Positions 23,596 through 32,105 of a DNA stretch of 37,832 nt are shown piece by piece. Location: NCBI GenBank assembly GCA_023382535.1, contig JAHDWA010000080.1, forward strand, positions 1 to 37,832. Direction: 5' to 3'. How positions within the stretch are numbered: position 1 is the first letter of the stretch; each line of letters starts with the position of its first letter. Origin of the DNA: Anaerolineae bacterium (GTDB lineage Bacteria > Chloroflexota > Anaerolineae > 4572-78 > J111). The position numbers and the translations under genes were made by a program. The notes under the pieces were generated by a model. The model ran no database searches. It was not told where the DNA came from and was given only the letters and a program-made list of their open reading frames with translations.

Positions 23596-24774
23596 TCAGG
23601 CCGGCAACCGCCCCTGCAGAGCCTGCGGGTGAAAGGGACCTGGCTCGGCTATTAAAGATCGAGCCGCCTCGACCTGTCCCCACACGTTCCACAGGATCAC
23701 TCCCCGGACCCGACCTTCTTGCAAGTAGTAAATTACCCCCTTGCGATAGGGTTCCTGCCAATCGGCGACGCTCTCCAACTCAGGATTCAGATCGCCTATG
23801 GCTTCGTAACCTAGATCGAACAAATCAGAATAGAAGTAGGGCAGGTGCTGATAGGGGGCGGGGTCGCCGGCCATCGCTCGACCTGCCATCTGGCCCATGG
23901 TGTTGGCATTGTCTTCATGCTCTACCCGCAAACGCTTCTTCAGGAGGGGGTTATAGAAATTCGCCACATCCCCGGCCGCGTAGATGTCTGGATGGCTGGT
24001 CTGTAAGAATTGATCAACCAGGATACCATTGGCAATCTTAAGCCCGGCTTGCCTGGCTAGAAGCGTATTTGGCTCAAGGCCCAGGCCGGCTACCACACTA
24101 TCCACTATGACTTCAGCCCCGCTTTTAGTTTTCAAGATAAACTGCTCACCACGCTTTTCTAGCCCGGTGAGTAACTCCCCGGCCAGCACCTCGACGCCTT
24201 TCTGCCGGTAGTAGCCGTTCAGGAAGTAGGCCAGGTCAGGCGGAAAAATTCTTCCTCCGATCCCCGCTTCTGGAAAGAGCATCATCACCTCCCGGCCGTT
24301 CATAGCCAGGGCTGCGGCAATTTCGGAGCCAATAAAGCCACCGCCGATGACGGCAAATCGCCGCTTCTGTTCGGCATAAAAGCGAAGGAGCCGGTAATCG
24401 GCCAGAGTGCGAAAGTAGATGATCTGATTGTCGCCGAAGGGAAGGCGCCGGGGTGTTCCACCCGTGGCCAGAAGCAGTTTATCAAAGATGTAATTGGTCC
24501 CCTCGTCATCAGTAACACAACGATGTTGCGGGTCGAGACTCACCGCTATCCGGCCCAGGTGAAGTTCCACACCCTGGTTATCTGTCCCGCGCCAGATGCT
24601 TTCCAGGGGCTGGCCTTGCCACAGCCTTTTTGAGAGGGGCGGGCGGTTATAGGGCGGATGGGATTCGGTGCCGATCAGCCCGATTGAACCGTCTGGGTCT
24701 ACCTGGCGAATACCCTCAACGGCGGCAGCAGCGGCCATCCCTCCCCCAATGATAAGATACTTATAATGAAACAC
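23596..24774 (-). CDS. FAD/NAD(P)-dependent pyridine nucleotide-disulfide-type oxidoreductase
   Basis: A 392-aa flavoprotein of the rubredoxin/ferredoxin-reductase superfamily. The FAD-binding motif GGGMAAAAAVEGI lies at about 10-22, the NAD(P) motif GGGFIGSEIAAALAM at about 144-158, and the second FAD motif DIYAAGDVANF near 265-275. A C-terminal reductase-type domain (RGVILWNVWGQVEAARSLI) follows. The two active-site cysteines of classic disulfide reductases are not seen, so it most likely transfers electrons to a small redox protein. AAGGAGG precedes the ATG. It is followed by an AhpD-like protein. Confidence 0.87.
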   Translation of the reverse strand: MFHYKYLIIGGGMAAAAAVEGIRQVDPDGSIGLIGTESHPPYNRPPLSKRLWQGQPLESIWRGTDNQGVELHLGRIAVSLDPQHRCVTDDEGTNYIFDKLLLATGGTPRRLPFGDNQIIYFRTLADYRLLRFYAEQKRRFAVIGGGFIGSEIAAALAMNGREVMMLFPEAGIGGRIFPPDLAYFLNGYYRQKGVEVLAGELLTGLEKRGEQFILKTKSGAEVIVDSVVAGLGLEPNTLLARQAGLKIANGILVDQFLQTSHPDIYAAGDVANFYNPLLKKRLRVEHEDNANTMGQMAGRAMAGDPAPYQHLPYFYSDLFDLGYEAIGDLNPELESVADWQEPYRKGVIYYLQEGRVRGVILWNVWGQVEAARSLIAEPGPFHPQALQGRLPA

Positions 24775-24813
24775 ATCGTTCCTCCTTGTGGCGTTAAGTC
24801 TATACTGGGAAAA

Positions 24814-26061
24814 CTATCTATATATCTCGGGTACCGGCTGAACACCTTCCCAGACGATGCGGCGGAAGTAGTCAGGATCGGTGTTGCCCTCGGAGTTAAT
24901 TAAGAGCACCTGAGAGTCACGATCAAGTTGAAGCATCTCCTTCAAGGCTGCGAATTCCGGGAATTCCGCGGTGTACATCAGCGCGCCTAATGTAACCGCA
25001 CCTGACTCGCCTGACACGATAAAGGGATCGCCTTTGAGGGGTACGGCGTAAACCCTCATTCCCTTGGCCGCTACGTAGTCAGGGCAGGCCAGGAACATAT
25101 CGGCGCAATCCCACAAGATTTTCCAGGCAATGGCGCTGGGTTCGCCGCAGGCCAGGCCGGCCATGATGGTTTGCAGGTCGCCGCCCACAGGGTGGGGCTG
25201 ACCATCACCCATTCGGGCCGATTCAAACAGGCAAGCAGCATTGGTCGGCTCAACGACAACGGAAACAGGTTGATCGGAGCCAAACAGCTTATGGTAAAAC
25301 CCAATGGCGGCGGCGGCCAAAGCACCGACGCCGGCTTGAACAAAAATATGGGTAGGTTTGATAATTCCCTGGGCAGCCAGTTGTTCCTGGGTCTCGGATA
25401 AGAGGGTGGTGTAGCCCTGCATAACCCAGGTTGGAATATCCTCGTACCCTTCCCAGGAAGTATCCGAGATAACCTGCCATCCATTTTCCTGAGCATCAAG
25501 ATTAATCTGCCTGACTGCGTCATCATAAGTGCCATCAACAACCACAACTTTTGCCCCGTTGCTTTCAATAGCCTTGATACGAGCCTGGGATGTTTCTTTG
25601 TGCACATAGATGACGGCCTGGCAACCTAATTTGTTTGCCGCCCAGGCAATGCCTCGCCCATGGTTACCATCCGTAGCGGCGGCAAAGGTTAGCGATCTCA
25701 CTTGGGCCCGCACAGGTTGAGACATCAATTCAGTAAAAGATAGCTCGGCGTCGTCCAGCCCTAGTTTGGACTTAATAAAGCGATAGATGGCAAAGGAACC
25801 CCCTAAAACTTTAAACGAACGCAAGTCCAGCCGGGCCGACTCATCCTTAACCCAAAGCCCACCCACGCCGATCATTGCTGCCAGGTTGGATAGATTCTTC
25901 AAGGGGCTAATTTGATAGCCCGGAATCTGGCGATGGAAATTGCGCGCCTGCTCAAAAATTCCGGTAGGAAAAATTTTATCTACTGCTGCACTGCTTGTGG
26001 TTGTAGGTGCATTGGGATTCTTTACCCAGGTGAGAGGCTTTATAAAAACAGGCGATGCCAT
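24814..26061 (-). CDS. dpaL: Diaminopropionate ammonia-lyase-like PLP enzyme
   Basis: A 415-aa fold-type II PLP enzyme. The Schiff-base Lys is Lys84 in LRSFKVLGGSFA, the substrate/phosphate loop is TDGNHGRGIAWAA, the Gly-rich loop is QAGVGALAAAAIGF, and there is an SGESGAVTLGAL segment near the C-terminus. This pattern matches diaminopropionate ammonia-lyase (YgeX/DpaL), which converts 2,3-diaminopropionate to pyruvate and ammonia. Length agrees with the family (about 400 aa). GGAG lies nine bases upstream of the ATG. It starts 3 bases after the stop of the small kinase. Other threonine-dehydratase-like roles are possible. Confidence 0.87.
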   Translation of the reverse strand: MASPVFIKPLTWVKNPNAPTTTSSAAVDKIFPTGIFEQARNFHRQIPGYQISPLKNLSNLAAMIGVGGLWVKDESARLDLRSFKVLGGSFAIYRFIKSKLGLDDAELSFTELMSQPVRAQVRSLTFAAATDGNHGRGIAWAANKLGCQAVIYVHKETSQARIKAIESNGAKVVVVDGTYDDAVRQINLDAQENGWQVISDTSWEGYEDIPTWVMQGYTTLLSETQEQLAAQGIIKPTHIFVQAGVGALAAAAIGFYHKLFGSDQPVSVVVEPTNAACLFESARMGDGQPHPVGGDLQTIMAGLACGEPSAIAWKILWDCADMFLACPDYVAAKGMRVYAVPLKGDPFIVSGESGAVTLGALMYTAEFPEFAALKEMLQLDRDSQVLLINSEGNTDPDYFRRIVWEGVQPVPEIYR

Positions 26062-26064
26062 TGT

Positions 26065-26877
26065 TCATGACTCCATTACATCTCTAATATTGGCCAGCGG
26101 CACGGTGAACCAAAAGGTGGTTCCGTCCGCAATCGAACTTTCCACCTCAAGTTGCCCCCCGTGCAACTCGATCAAGCGCCGAGAAAGGGGTAACCCCAGG
26201 CCCTGGCCGGGCTGCTCATGTTCCTCACGCCGGTAGAATTTCGTAAAGATTTTATCCTGCTCCTCTGTCGGGATATAGGAGCCGTGATTAGTCACAGAAA
26301 CGAGCAGGTGGCCGTTGTCTTTCTCGGTTAGTCCCTGGCATACCTCGGCGGTGAGGATAATCGGGCTTTGGGAGGGAGAATATTTGAGCGCATTGTTGAT
26401 CAAATTATCCAGCACCACCCGCAATTGATCGGCGTCGCCTCGCACATCAGGCAGCTTAGACGGGTACGCTTTGACCAAGCGGTCTGGCGCTTGCACTTGA
26501 AACGTCTCAACGACTTCATCCATCAATCCCGTTATATTCACCGGTTTAAAGGAAAGTTGGGCGGCTGACCTGGCGGTCGAACCAAGATAAAGTGCGCTTT
26601 GTCCCAGATAGCGTAGTTGCCGGGTGAGTGAATGCAGGGTAGACAGCACTTCGGGGGGAATCTGTTTCGACGAGACAGATAGCTCACCCAGGATATAGGC
26701 AATGACCTCTACCTTAGCCGCGCTGGACAAAATTTGGTGCGAGAGTAACTCCGCCAGATCATTGTTAATCTGCCTCTGAACCTGTTCCCCAGATAATGAA
26801 TAGACTGGCTTTATTTTGCCCGGCTGAGGCTTAACCCGCTCGACCATAGTGTTGGCTTCACGTAAAAGAGTAATCAT
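26065..26877 (-). CDS. Small soluble histidine kinase-like protein
   Basis: A 270-aa protein without membrane helices. The phospho-acceptor region is weak but recognisable: His47 in LAELLSHQILSSAAKVEVIAYIL, in the position of HisKA. The HATPase_c domain shows DNLINNALKYSP (157-168), VSVTNHGSYIPTEEQDKIFTKFYR and GQGLGLPLSRRLIELHGG. In the VTNHGSYI segment the usual DxGxG box begins with Asn, a variant seen in some functional kinases. The start at 26877 has AGGAGG six bases before it; the longer frame overlaps the Rnk-like gene in a different frame. No input domain is present. It overlaps the Rnk-like gene by 20 bases. Confidence 0.78.
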   Translation of the reverse strand: MITLLREANTMVERVKPQPGKIKPVYSLSGEQVQRQINNDLAELLSHQILSSAAKVEVIAYILGELSVSSKQIPPEVLSTLHSLTRQLRYLGQSALYLGSTARSAAQLSFKPVNITGLMDEVVETFQVQAPDRLVKAYPSKLPDVRGDADQLRVVLDNLINNALKYSPSQSPIILTAEVCQGLTEKDNGHLLVSVTNHGSYIPTEEQDKIFTKFYRREEHEQPGQGLGLPLSRRLIELHGGQLEVESSIADGTTFWFTVPLANIRDVMES

Positions 26878-27373
26878 CAAAGACCTCCTGAAATCTCGAT
26901 AATTTCTCCAGTGTCTCCCGCCACCCGCGTTGATCGGTGGGCGAGAAATCAACCCCCTCGGCCTCGGCGACACCGTTGGCTTCGGGCTGATACAGGATTT
27001 GTTTGACCTGCAGGCGGCTGATCCCACCGGGCACAGGCCATTCCAGGATATCGCCCACCCGATAGCCCACCATGGCCGTGCCAATGGGCGCCAGTACCGA
27101 GATTTTGCCCTGGTCAATATCGGCCTCGTTCGGAAAAACCAGGGTATAGGTCATTTCCTCCCCACTTTCCAGGTCTTCCAGGCAAATAGTGGAATTCATG
27201 GTGATGATATCGGCCGGAACTTGAGCGGACGGGACGACTTGGGCCCGGGCTAGCTCAACGGCTAACTCGGCCAAGTCAGCCGGATCGTATTGATTAAAGC
27301 GCCGGGCTGTCTCAAGCAGCTCGCGCAAACGATTTAGATCCAGATCGGTAATATAAATGTCTCGGTGTTTCAT
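26858..27373 (-). CDS. Rnk/GreA-C-terminal family protein
   Basis: A 171-aa protein. The N-terminus (DIYITDLDLNRLRELLETAR) is the coiled segment of Rnk-type proteins, and the centre (about 50-140) is the GreA/GreB C-terminal FKBP-like fold with MTYTLVFPNEADIDQGKISVLAPIGTAMVGYRVGD. The family contacts RNA polymerase, or regulates nucleoside diphosphate kinase in the case of Rnk. The C-terminal 30-residue extension is unusual; Rnk is normally about 135 aa. GAGGA six bases before the ATG at 27373 supports the start. It overlaps the kinase gene downstream by 20 bases. Confidence 0.85.
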   Translation of the reverse strand: MKHRDIYITDLDLNRLRELLETARRFNQYDPADLAELAVELARAQVVPSAQVPADIITMNSTICLEDLESGEEMTYTLVFPNEADIDQGKISVLAPIGTAMVGYRVGDILEWPVPGGISRLQVKQILYQPEANGVAEAEGVDFSPTDQRGWRETLEKLSRFQEVFDDYSFT

Positions 27374-27405
27374 CATAATTCCTCGTCTATCGAATATTGA
27401 ACCGC

Positions 27406-27966
27406 TCAAGCCTGACGTTCCCATAGTTTGAGCGGCGGGGCAAAAATGGAAGAGAGCAGGTTGGCAGAGCCGGTCTTATACTTCACCGCTTCCTCCGTCA
27501 CCACGTTCACATCCAAAATGGAGCGGCGGTCCGCCAACAGGGGCGAGGGCAGCTCCTTTAGGCATTGGACCAGCCCGCGATCCAGGGAGGCGATCAGGGC
27601 CTCCAGAGCCGCCGATGTCGTTTCGACCACGACCAACAGGTGGATAGTGGCTTCCAGGGGCAGATCTTCCTCTGCTTCCGCGTCAGGATTAGCGGATGGC
27701 TCAAAGACATAGACCGTCCGCACCCGTTTGTCGTTGTTCACTAAAGTCTCGGCCACCCCTTTAGCCAGGCTATATTTGAAACTCTGGAAGAGCGCCCGGC
27801 GCTGGAACAAGCGTTCCAGGCTCAACTCCTGCTCCACCGGGACCAGCTTGTCATAGGTTTCCACCACAGCCTGGTGACAGATTCTTTTGGCGATGCTGTC
27901 CGCATGGGTCACTGTACCGGTCGAAAGTGTTCCGGCAGTTTCAAGCCGCGATTGGGTAAATGTCAT
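27406..27966 (-). CDS. Unrecognised 186-aa soluble protein
   Basis: I do not recognise the family. The protein is soluble, with an N-terminal helical region (25-75), a central strand-rich part with RTVYVFEPS and ATIHLLVVVETTSAALEALIASLDRGL (about 85-140), and a C-terminal LDVNVVTEEAVKYKTGSANLL segment. The pattern of a hydrophobic strand plus helix resembles small nucleotide- or ligand-binding folds. GGAGG six bases before the ATG at 27966 fixes the start. It is the first gene of a likely operon running through the Rnk-like protein, kinase and DpaL. The upstream spacer carries the shared TGAAAAA repeats. Confidence 0.65.
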   Translation of the reverse strand: MTFTQSRLETAGTLSTGTVTHADSIAKRICHQAVVETYDKLVPVEQELSLERLFQRRALFQSFKYSLAKGVAETLVNNDKRVRTVYVFEPSANPDAEAEEDLPLEATIHLLVVVETTSAALEALIASLDRGLVQCLKELPSPLLADRRSILDVNVVTEEAVKYKTGSANLLSSIFAPPLKLWERQA

Positions 27967-28101
27967 TGTCAACCTCCACAAAAACGATCAGATGATCATT
28001 GAGCATAACTATCAGAGATAACGATCTGGAGAGGCGTTTCTGGCAGTAGCGCTGTGGCATGTCTCCCCTCACCAGTCCATGCCAGTGTACAACAAAGCCG
28101 G

Positions 28102-28152
28102 TGAAAAACGCATAGAAAAAAGTACGAGTTGCATGAAAAATCCATGAAAAAA
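28102..28152. promoter_or_regulatory. TGAAAAA direct-repeat cluster, copy 2
   Basis: TGAAAAACGCATAGAA starts at 28102, and ATGAAAAA blocks begin at 28133 and 28144; the offsets are identical to those in copy 1 (93-143). It lies between the OmpR-type regulator's end and the start of the 27966 operon, upstream of the latter on the minus strand. It could be bound by the OmpR-type regulator encoded next to it; this is inference from the 11-bp pairing and proximity. Confidence 0.5.
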
Positions 28153-28178
28153 GGCCGCAACCAGGTGGTTGCGGCCTT
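28149..28178 (-). terminator. Rho-independent terminator of the OmpR-type regulator operon
   Basis: AAGGCCGCAACC (28151-28162) pairs exactly with GGTTGCGGCCTT (28167-28178) around a 4-base loop, and TTTTTTC follows on the minus strand. It is 34 bases after the regulator's stop. A strong, canonical terminator. Confidence 0.9.
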
Positions 28179-28212
28179 ATCTCACCTTATATTGGCCCAA
28201 AAGCCGAGAGAA

Positions 28213-28917
28213 TCAGGTTTCCTCTGGACACTCCAACATATAGCCCACCCCGGCACTGGTTACGATCAGGCAAGGATTGGTCGGGTCCGCTTCAAGCTTT
28301 TGGCGGAGATAGCGGATATAGGCCCGCAGGTAGTCAAGATCGTCACGGTATTCAAAACCCCAGACCGCTGTTAAAAGCTGCTCGTGCAGCATGACCTGAT
28401 TCTTGTGCGCTGCCAGTTCGTGCAGCAGGTTGTACTCGGTCCGGGTCAGGCGAATTTCCTGCCCGTCTCGGGTCACCCGGCGGCGGGCCAGCTCTATTCG
28501 CAGCGGGCCGCAGCTAATTTCTGCCTCCGTCCGGCCAGCCACCTCCTGGCGGCTGCGCTTCAGGACGGCTCGCACCCGGGCCAGCAGCTCCTTTGAACTA
28601 AAGGGCTTGGTCAGGTAGTCGTCTGCGCCCACCTCGAAGCCGCGTAACAGGTCCGACTCCCGCGCTTTGGCCGTGAGCATAATAATGGGCACGCTGCTGA
28701 ATTCACGCACCCGGCGCGCCACCTCAAAGCCGTCCATCTCGCCGGCCAGGAGAATATCCAGCACGATCAGATCGGGCTGTTCCAGGGCAACCATTTCAAC
28801 CGCCCGCTCCCCTCGGGCGGTCGAGAGGGTGACAAAACCGACGGCGGTCAACACCTCGGAGACCAGGCGCACCAGCTTGGGTTCATCTTCGACGATAAGG
28901 ATATGGGCTTCAGGCAT
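28213..28917 (-). CDS. OmpR/PhoB-type response regulator
   Basis: A 234-aa regulator. The receiver has EDE at 10-12, phosphoacceptor Asp54 in LIVLDILLAGEMDG, a Thr in MLTAKAR and Lys in DYLTKPF. The C-terminal winged helix (about 130-232) shows LTRTEYNLLHELAAHKNQVMLHEQLLTAVWG and DYLRAYIRYLRQKLE. The open frame extends to 29172, but GGAG seven bases before the ATG at 28917 sets the start, giving an 8-base overlap with the upstream GAF kinase. The pair is a classic two-component system. Targets may include the repeats at 28102-28152. Confidence 0.92.
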   Translation of the reverse strand: MPEAHILIVEDEPKLVRLVSEVLTAVGFVTLSTARGERAVEMVALEQPDLIVLDILLAGEMDGFEVARRVREFSSVPIIMLTAKARESDLLRGFEVGADDYLTKPFSSKELLARVRAVLKRSRQEVAGRTEAEISCGPLRIELARRRVTRDGQEIRLTRTEYNLLHELAAHKNQVMLHEQLLTAVWGFEYRDDLDYLRAYIRYLRQKLEADPTNPCLIVTSAGVGYMLECPEET

Positions 28918-30271
28918 ACTCTGACTCCATGGCGGCGCTTGGCGCCTGGCGCGGTAGAGAGAAATAAAGCGTGGTCCCGGCGCCGACCTTGCTCTCCGCC
29001 CAGATACGCCCACCGTGCGCTTCGATAATCGCCCGGGCGACAGGCAGACCCAACCCCGTGCCGGGAATGTGGTAGCCCGTGGGCGACTTGACCCGGAAAT
29101 ACTTCTCAAAGAGCGGAATGAGGTCTTCCGGCGAGATACCCACCCCCTGGTCGGCAATGCTGATGACCACATCAGGGGGACGCACCTGGCCGTGAATCAC
29201 CACCAGTCCGCCCTCCGGCGAGTATTTGATGGCATTATTAATGATATTGCGAAAAACTTGTTTGAGCCGGGCCGGGTCCGCGTCAACGAGGGGAAAATCG
29301 GCGGGAAAATCGAGCACAATGTGATGGAGGTTGGTCAGGACTTGCATTTCATCAACCACCTCGCGGGCCAGGCGCTCCAGACGCACCGGCTGATATTCGA
29401 GGGTCAGCCGGCCGACATCAATGAGGGCAGAGTCAAGCACATTGCGGATCATCGTCTCCAGGGTCTCGCACTCTGACTCAATGAGCTGAAGAAATTCGTG
29501 CTGCTTCTCCTTAGGCCAGGAGATTTCGTCAAGCAGCAGGGCGGTACAATAACCCTTGATGGTTCCCAGAGGAGTCCGCAGTTCGTGAGACAGGGTGGCC
29601 AGGGCTTCGGCTCTCAGCCGATCCGCCTGTTTAGCTTCCTGGATGGTCATAGCTTCGGCTTCCAGCCGGGCGCGTTCAATCGCCAGGGCAATCAGGTCGG
29701 CCAGGGTTTGCACAAACGGCACATCTTTAGCCGAGAAAGCCTGTTGGGTGTAGGCGGTGCCCAGGATGAGGACGCCAAATTTGTAGCCGCTGGCCCACAA
29801 CGGGACAGCCACCAGGCTGGACAGGGGCCGGTCTGAGCCGAGGGCTTGACTCCAGACCTGACGGTTAGCCGGCCGGATATTGTCCATCGCGGTGACGATA
29901 GCCGCAGGATTGTCGAGGATGACCGCTTCCCCCTGGGCATAAACTTTGCCCGTCACTGACTCGCCCTCTTGTAAACTCAACTGGCGCAGGGCTTCCAGGT
30001 TAGGAAAATCTGGGCCGCACACGGCCTGGGGGCGAAAGACCCCTTCAGAGGCATCCCACAGCAACACGACCCCAAACTCGGCCGGCTCCAACACCTCGGC
30101 GATGCGTTCCATCACCGCGGCCAGTAACTCCGGTAAGGGCCGGTGAGCCGTGAGCGTCTTGGCTACCTCGGTCAGAACGTGTAATTCATTGGTTTGATAA
30201 GTCTCACGGCTGCCGCTCGACACGATAATGGCTCCTGGGCTATCAATAGACTCCAGTTGCCTGGAGATCAA
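28910..30271 (-). CDS. GAF-domain histidine kinase
   Basis: A 453-aa soluble sensor kinase. A GAF domain (about 30-203), a short coiled linker, a HisKA domain with His229 in TLSHELRTPLGTIKGY, and a HATPase_c domain with FRNIINNAIKYSPEGG, IADQGVGISPEDL and GTGLGLPVARAIIEAHGG are all intact. The predicted start is a TTG at 30271 with only a weak GGGA site; a later start in the first 25 residues would leave the domains unchanged. It overlaps the OmpR-type regulator by 8 bases, so the two are co-translated. The ligand is unknown. Confidence 0.88.
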   Translation of the reverse strand: MISRQLESIDSPGAIIVSSGSRETYQTNELHVLTEVAKTLTAHRPLPELLAAVMERIAEVLEPAEFGVVLLWDASEGVFRPQAVCGPDFPNLEALRQLSLQEGESVTGKVYAQGEAVILDNPAAIVTAMDNIRPANRQVWSQALGSDRPLSSLVAVPLWASGYKFGVLILGTAYTQQAFSAKDVPFVQTLADLIALAIERARLEAEAMTIQEAKQADRLRAEALATLSHELRTPLGTIKGYCTALLLDEISWPKEKQHEFLQLIESECETLETMIRNVLDSALIDVGRLTLEYQPVRLERLAREVVDEMQVLTNLHHIVLDFPADFPLVDADPARLKQVFRNIINNAIKYSPEGGLVVIHGQVRPPDVVISIADQGVGISPEDLIPLFEKYFRVKSPTGYHIPGTGLGLPVARAIIEAHGGRIWAESKVGAGTTLYFSLPRQAPSAAMESEYA

Positions 30272-30356
30272 AGCCAGGTTCCCTTTCTACCTTGAAATTA
30301 TAGTTGAGGAGTAGCCATGACTCAAGTTAAGTCGCACCCGGAGGATTTCAGGGTTT

Positions 30357-30683
30357 CTAATGCCAGTGCGATGTTCCGTGAAGGATGGCGATAAAAACCA
30401 ACTCCTCAGCCACGGCCCGGATCGAGTGATTTTCGCCAGGTTCAAAGATAAGCAAGGCATTCGGCCCAAACGGCTGCTCCTGACCATCTCCTCCGGCAAA
30501 CAACCCGCGTCCTTTTAACACGACCAAATAGACCGGGGATTCAGGCGCATTGTGCTCGACCACCTGCTGGCCGGGTTTCAGGGTAAAACGGAGCACCCGG
30601 CCAACCTTGTCTACGTGGAGAGGTTCCGCATAAGGGTTTTTGTCGTGAAATTCCAGGTGTTCCAGGAGTTGTAAGCTTTTCAT
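30357..30683 (-). CDS. Small cupin-domain protein
   Basis: A 108-aa single-domain cupin. LKPGQQVVEHNAPESPVYLVVLKGRGLF is the first cupin motif, in which only one of the usual two His is present, and FEPGENHSIRAVAEELVFIAI is the second, with His. Metal binding is therefore possible but degenerate. AAGGAAAC lies five bases before the ATG. It follows the type II NADH dehydrogenase gene by 108 bases and precedes the GAF kinase. Cupins of this kind are common beside NO and nitrite reductase genes, but the specific role is unknown. Confidence 0.83.
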   Translation of the reverse strand: MKSLQLLEHLEFHDKNPYAEPLHVDKVGRVLRFTLKPGQQVVEHNAPESPVYLVVLKGRGLFAGGDGQEQPFGPNALLIFEPGENHSIRAVAEELVFIAILHGTSHWH

Positions 30684-30791
30684 TTTTGTTTCCTTTCTCC
30701 TTAAATCAGTTTAGCGCTAGCTTCCACCTGTTAGTCCGGCTATTATTACGCCGGATAAATCGGTCAACCAGGCTTCAACTACTCACAAATA

Positions 30792-32105
30792 CTAATCACC
30801 ATCCTTCGGTATTGCCGACGTGGTCATAAGTCTGTCCTCCGAAACCGGCATCATCTTTCGAGGCAGCATCAGACGTACGACCCGCTCGTAGAAAAGATAA
30901 TCCCAGGCCCAGTTGATGAGCACAACCAAGCGATTGCGAAAACCAATCAACCGGAGCAGGTGGACGCCTAACCAAAGTAACCAGGCTGGAAAACCGGTGA
31001 AACCCCACCGACCGAGTAGATGAGCCACGGCTGCATTACGCCCAATGACAGCCATCGTTCCTATATCTTTATAATCGAACGATCCTGGGGGCCGGTTGTC
31101 AATTTGCCGAATGATGTTTTGGGCGGCTACCACGCCCTGCTGGATTGCCACAGGAGCTACCATCGGGAGCGGATGCTCATCCTCCTCTATTGAGGCCAAG
31201 TCTCCGATGACATAAACTTCTGGATAGCCCTCCACCTGAAGAGTGGGCAAAACCCTTACCTGCCCCGTACGGATAATTGGCAACCCCCGGGTTTGGGCCA
31301 AAGGAGCGCTCCGCACCCCCGCCGTCCAAATTACGGTTTCTGTAGGAATAGTCTCCCCACCATTGAGCTGAACGGCCTGCGTGGTAATTTGGACGACCTG
31401 AGCCCCCAAGCGCACTTCAACCTTTTTCTTTCGTAGGCGGGTCAGGGTATAGCGACGTAGGGGCTCCGGCAGATTCGATAACAAACTACCCATTGCTTCC
31501 AGAAGCACGAGATGCACATCTCGGGTATCCAGAGTTGGATAATCTGCCATGAAAGAACCATAGACAAGCTCGGCCAAGGCCCCGGCGAATTCCACTCCTG
31601 TCGGCCCGCCTCCGACGATGACAAATGTCAGCAACCGTTGGCGCAAATTGGTATCCAAGGTACAGGCAGCCTGCTCAAAACAAGAAAGGATATGGTTGCG
31701 TAGGGCTACAGCTTGCTCGAGAGTCCGCAAAGGATAGGCAACCTCTGCAGCGCCGGGTATGCCAAAGAAATGCGAGCTGCTGCCCATTGACAAAATGAGG
31801 TAATCGTAAGGAATGATAGGACCGTCGGTTTCTACGACTTGAGCCATGAGATCCACTTTCGTCACTTCTGCCATGATGAAGCGAACGTTTGATTGCTTTC
31901 GCAGGATGCTCCGCACCGGGTAGGCGATGTCTGCCGGCTCTAATTCGGCCGCGGCCACCTGGTAGAGCAGCGGGAAGAAGGTATGGTAATTGTTTCGATC
32001 AATAAGAGTCACTTCGACCGAAGAGCGGGCCAGGGTTTTGGTAGCCCATAGCCCCCCAAAACCGGCCCCAACGACCACTACTCGGGGATATTTAGCCATA
32101 CTCAT
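30792..32105 (-). CDS. ndh: Type II NADH:quinone oxidoreductase
   Basis: A 437-aa membrane-associated flavoprotein that passes electrons from NADH to quinone without pumping. The FAD motif [14 protein letters not shown] (13-26), the NAD motif [16 protein letters not shown] (about 165-180), and YVIGDLASI near 300 are clear. The C-terminal region (about 375-420) is hydrophobic and amphipathic for membrane attachment. Its ATG overlaps the stop of the NO reductase gene (ATGA), so it is coupled to it; NADH would supply the quinol that the reductase uses. Confidence 0.92.
   Translation of the reverse strand: MSMAKYPRVVVVGAGFGGLWATKTLARSSVEVTLIDRNNYHTFFPLLYQVAAAELEPADIAYPVRSILRKQSNVRFIMAEVTKVDLMAQVVETDGPIIPYDYLILSMGSSSHFFGIPGAAEVAYPLRTLEQAVALRNHILSCFEQAACTLDTNLRQRLLTFVIVGGGPTGVEFAGALAELVYGSFMADYPTLDTRDVHLVLLEAMGSLLSNLPEPLRRYTLTRLRKKKVEVRLGAQVVQITTQAVQLNGGETIPTETVIWTAGVRSAPLAQTRGLPIIRTGQVRVLPTLQVEGYPEVYVIGDLASIEEDEHPLPMVAPVAIQQGVVAAQNIIRQIDNRPPGSFDYKDIGTMAVIGRNAAVAHLLGRWGFTGFPAWLLWLGVHLLRLIGFRNRLVVLINWAWDYLFYERVVRLMLPRKMMPVSEDRLMTTSAIPKDGD

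Noticed and set aside
28917..29172. N-terminal extension of the OmpR-type regulator
   Set aside because: The extension is an out-of-frame reading of the GAF kinase gene; GGAG and the family start place the ATG at 28917.
30287..30499. 70-codon frame on minus overlapping the cupin
   Set aside because: Overlaps a recognisable cupin in another frame and has no motif.
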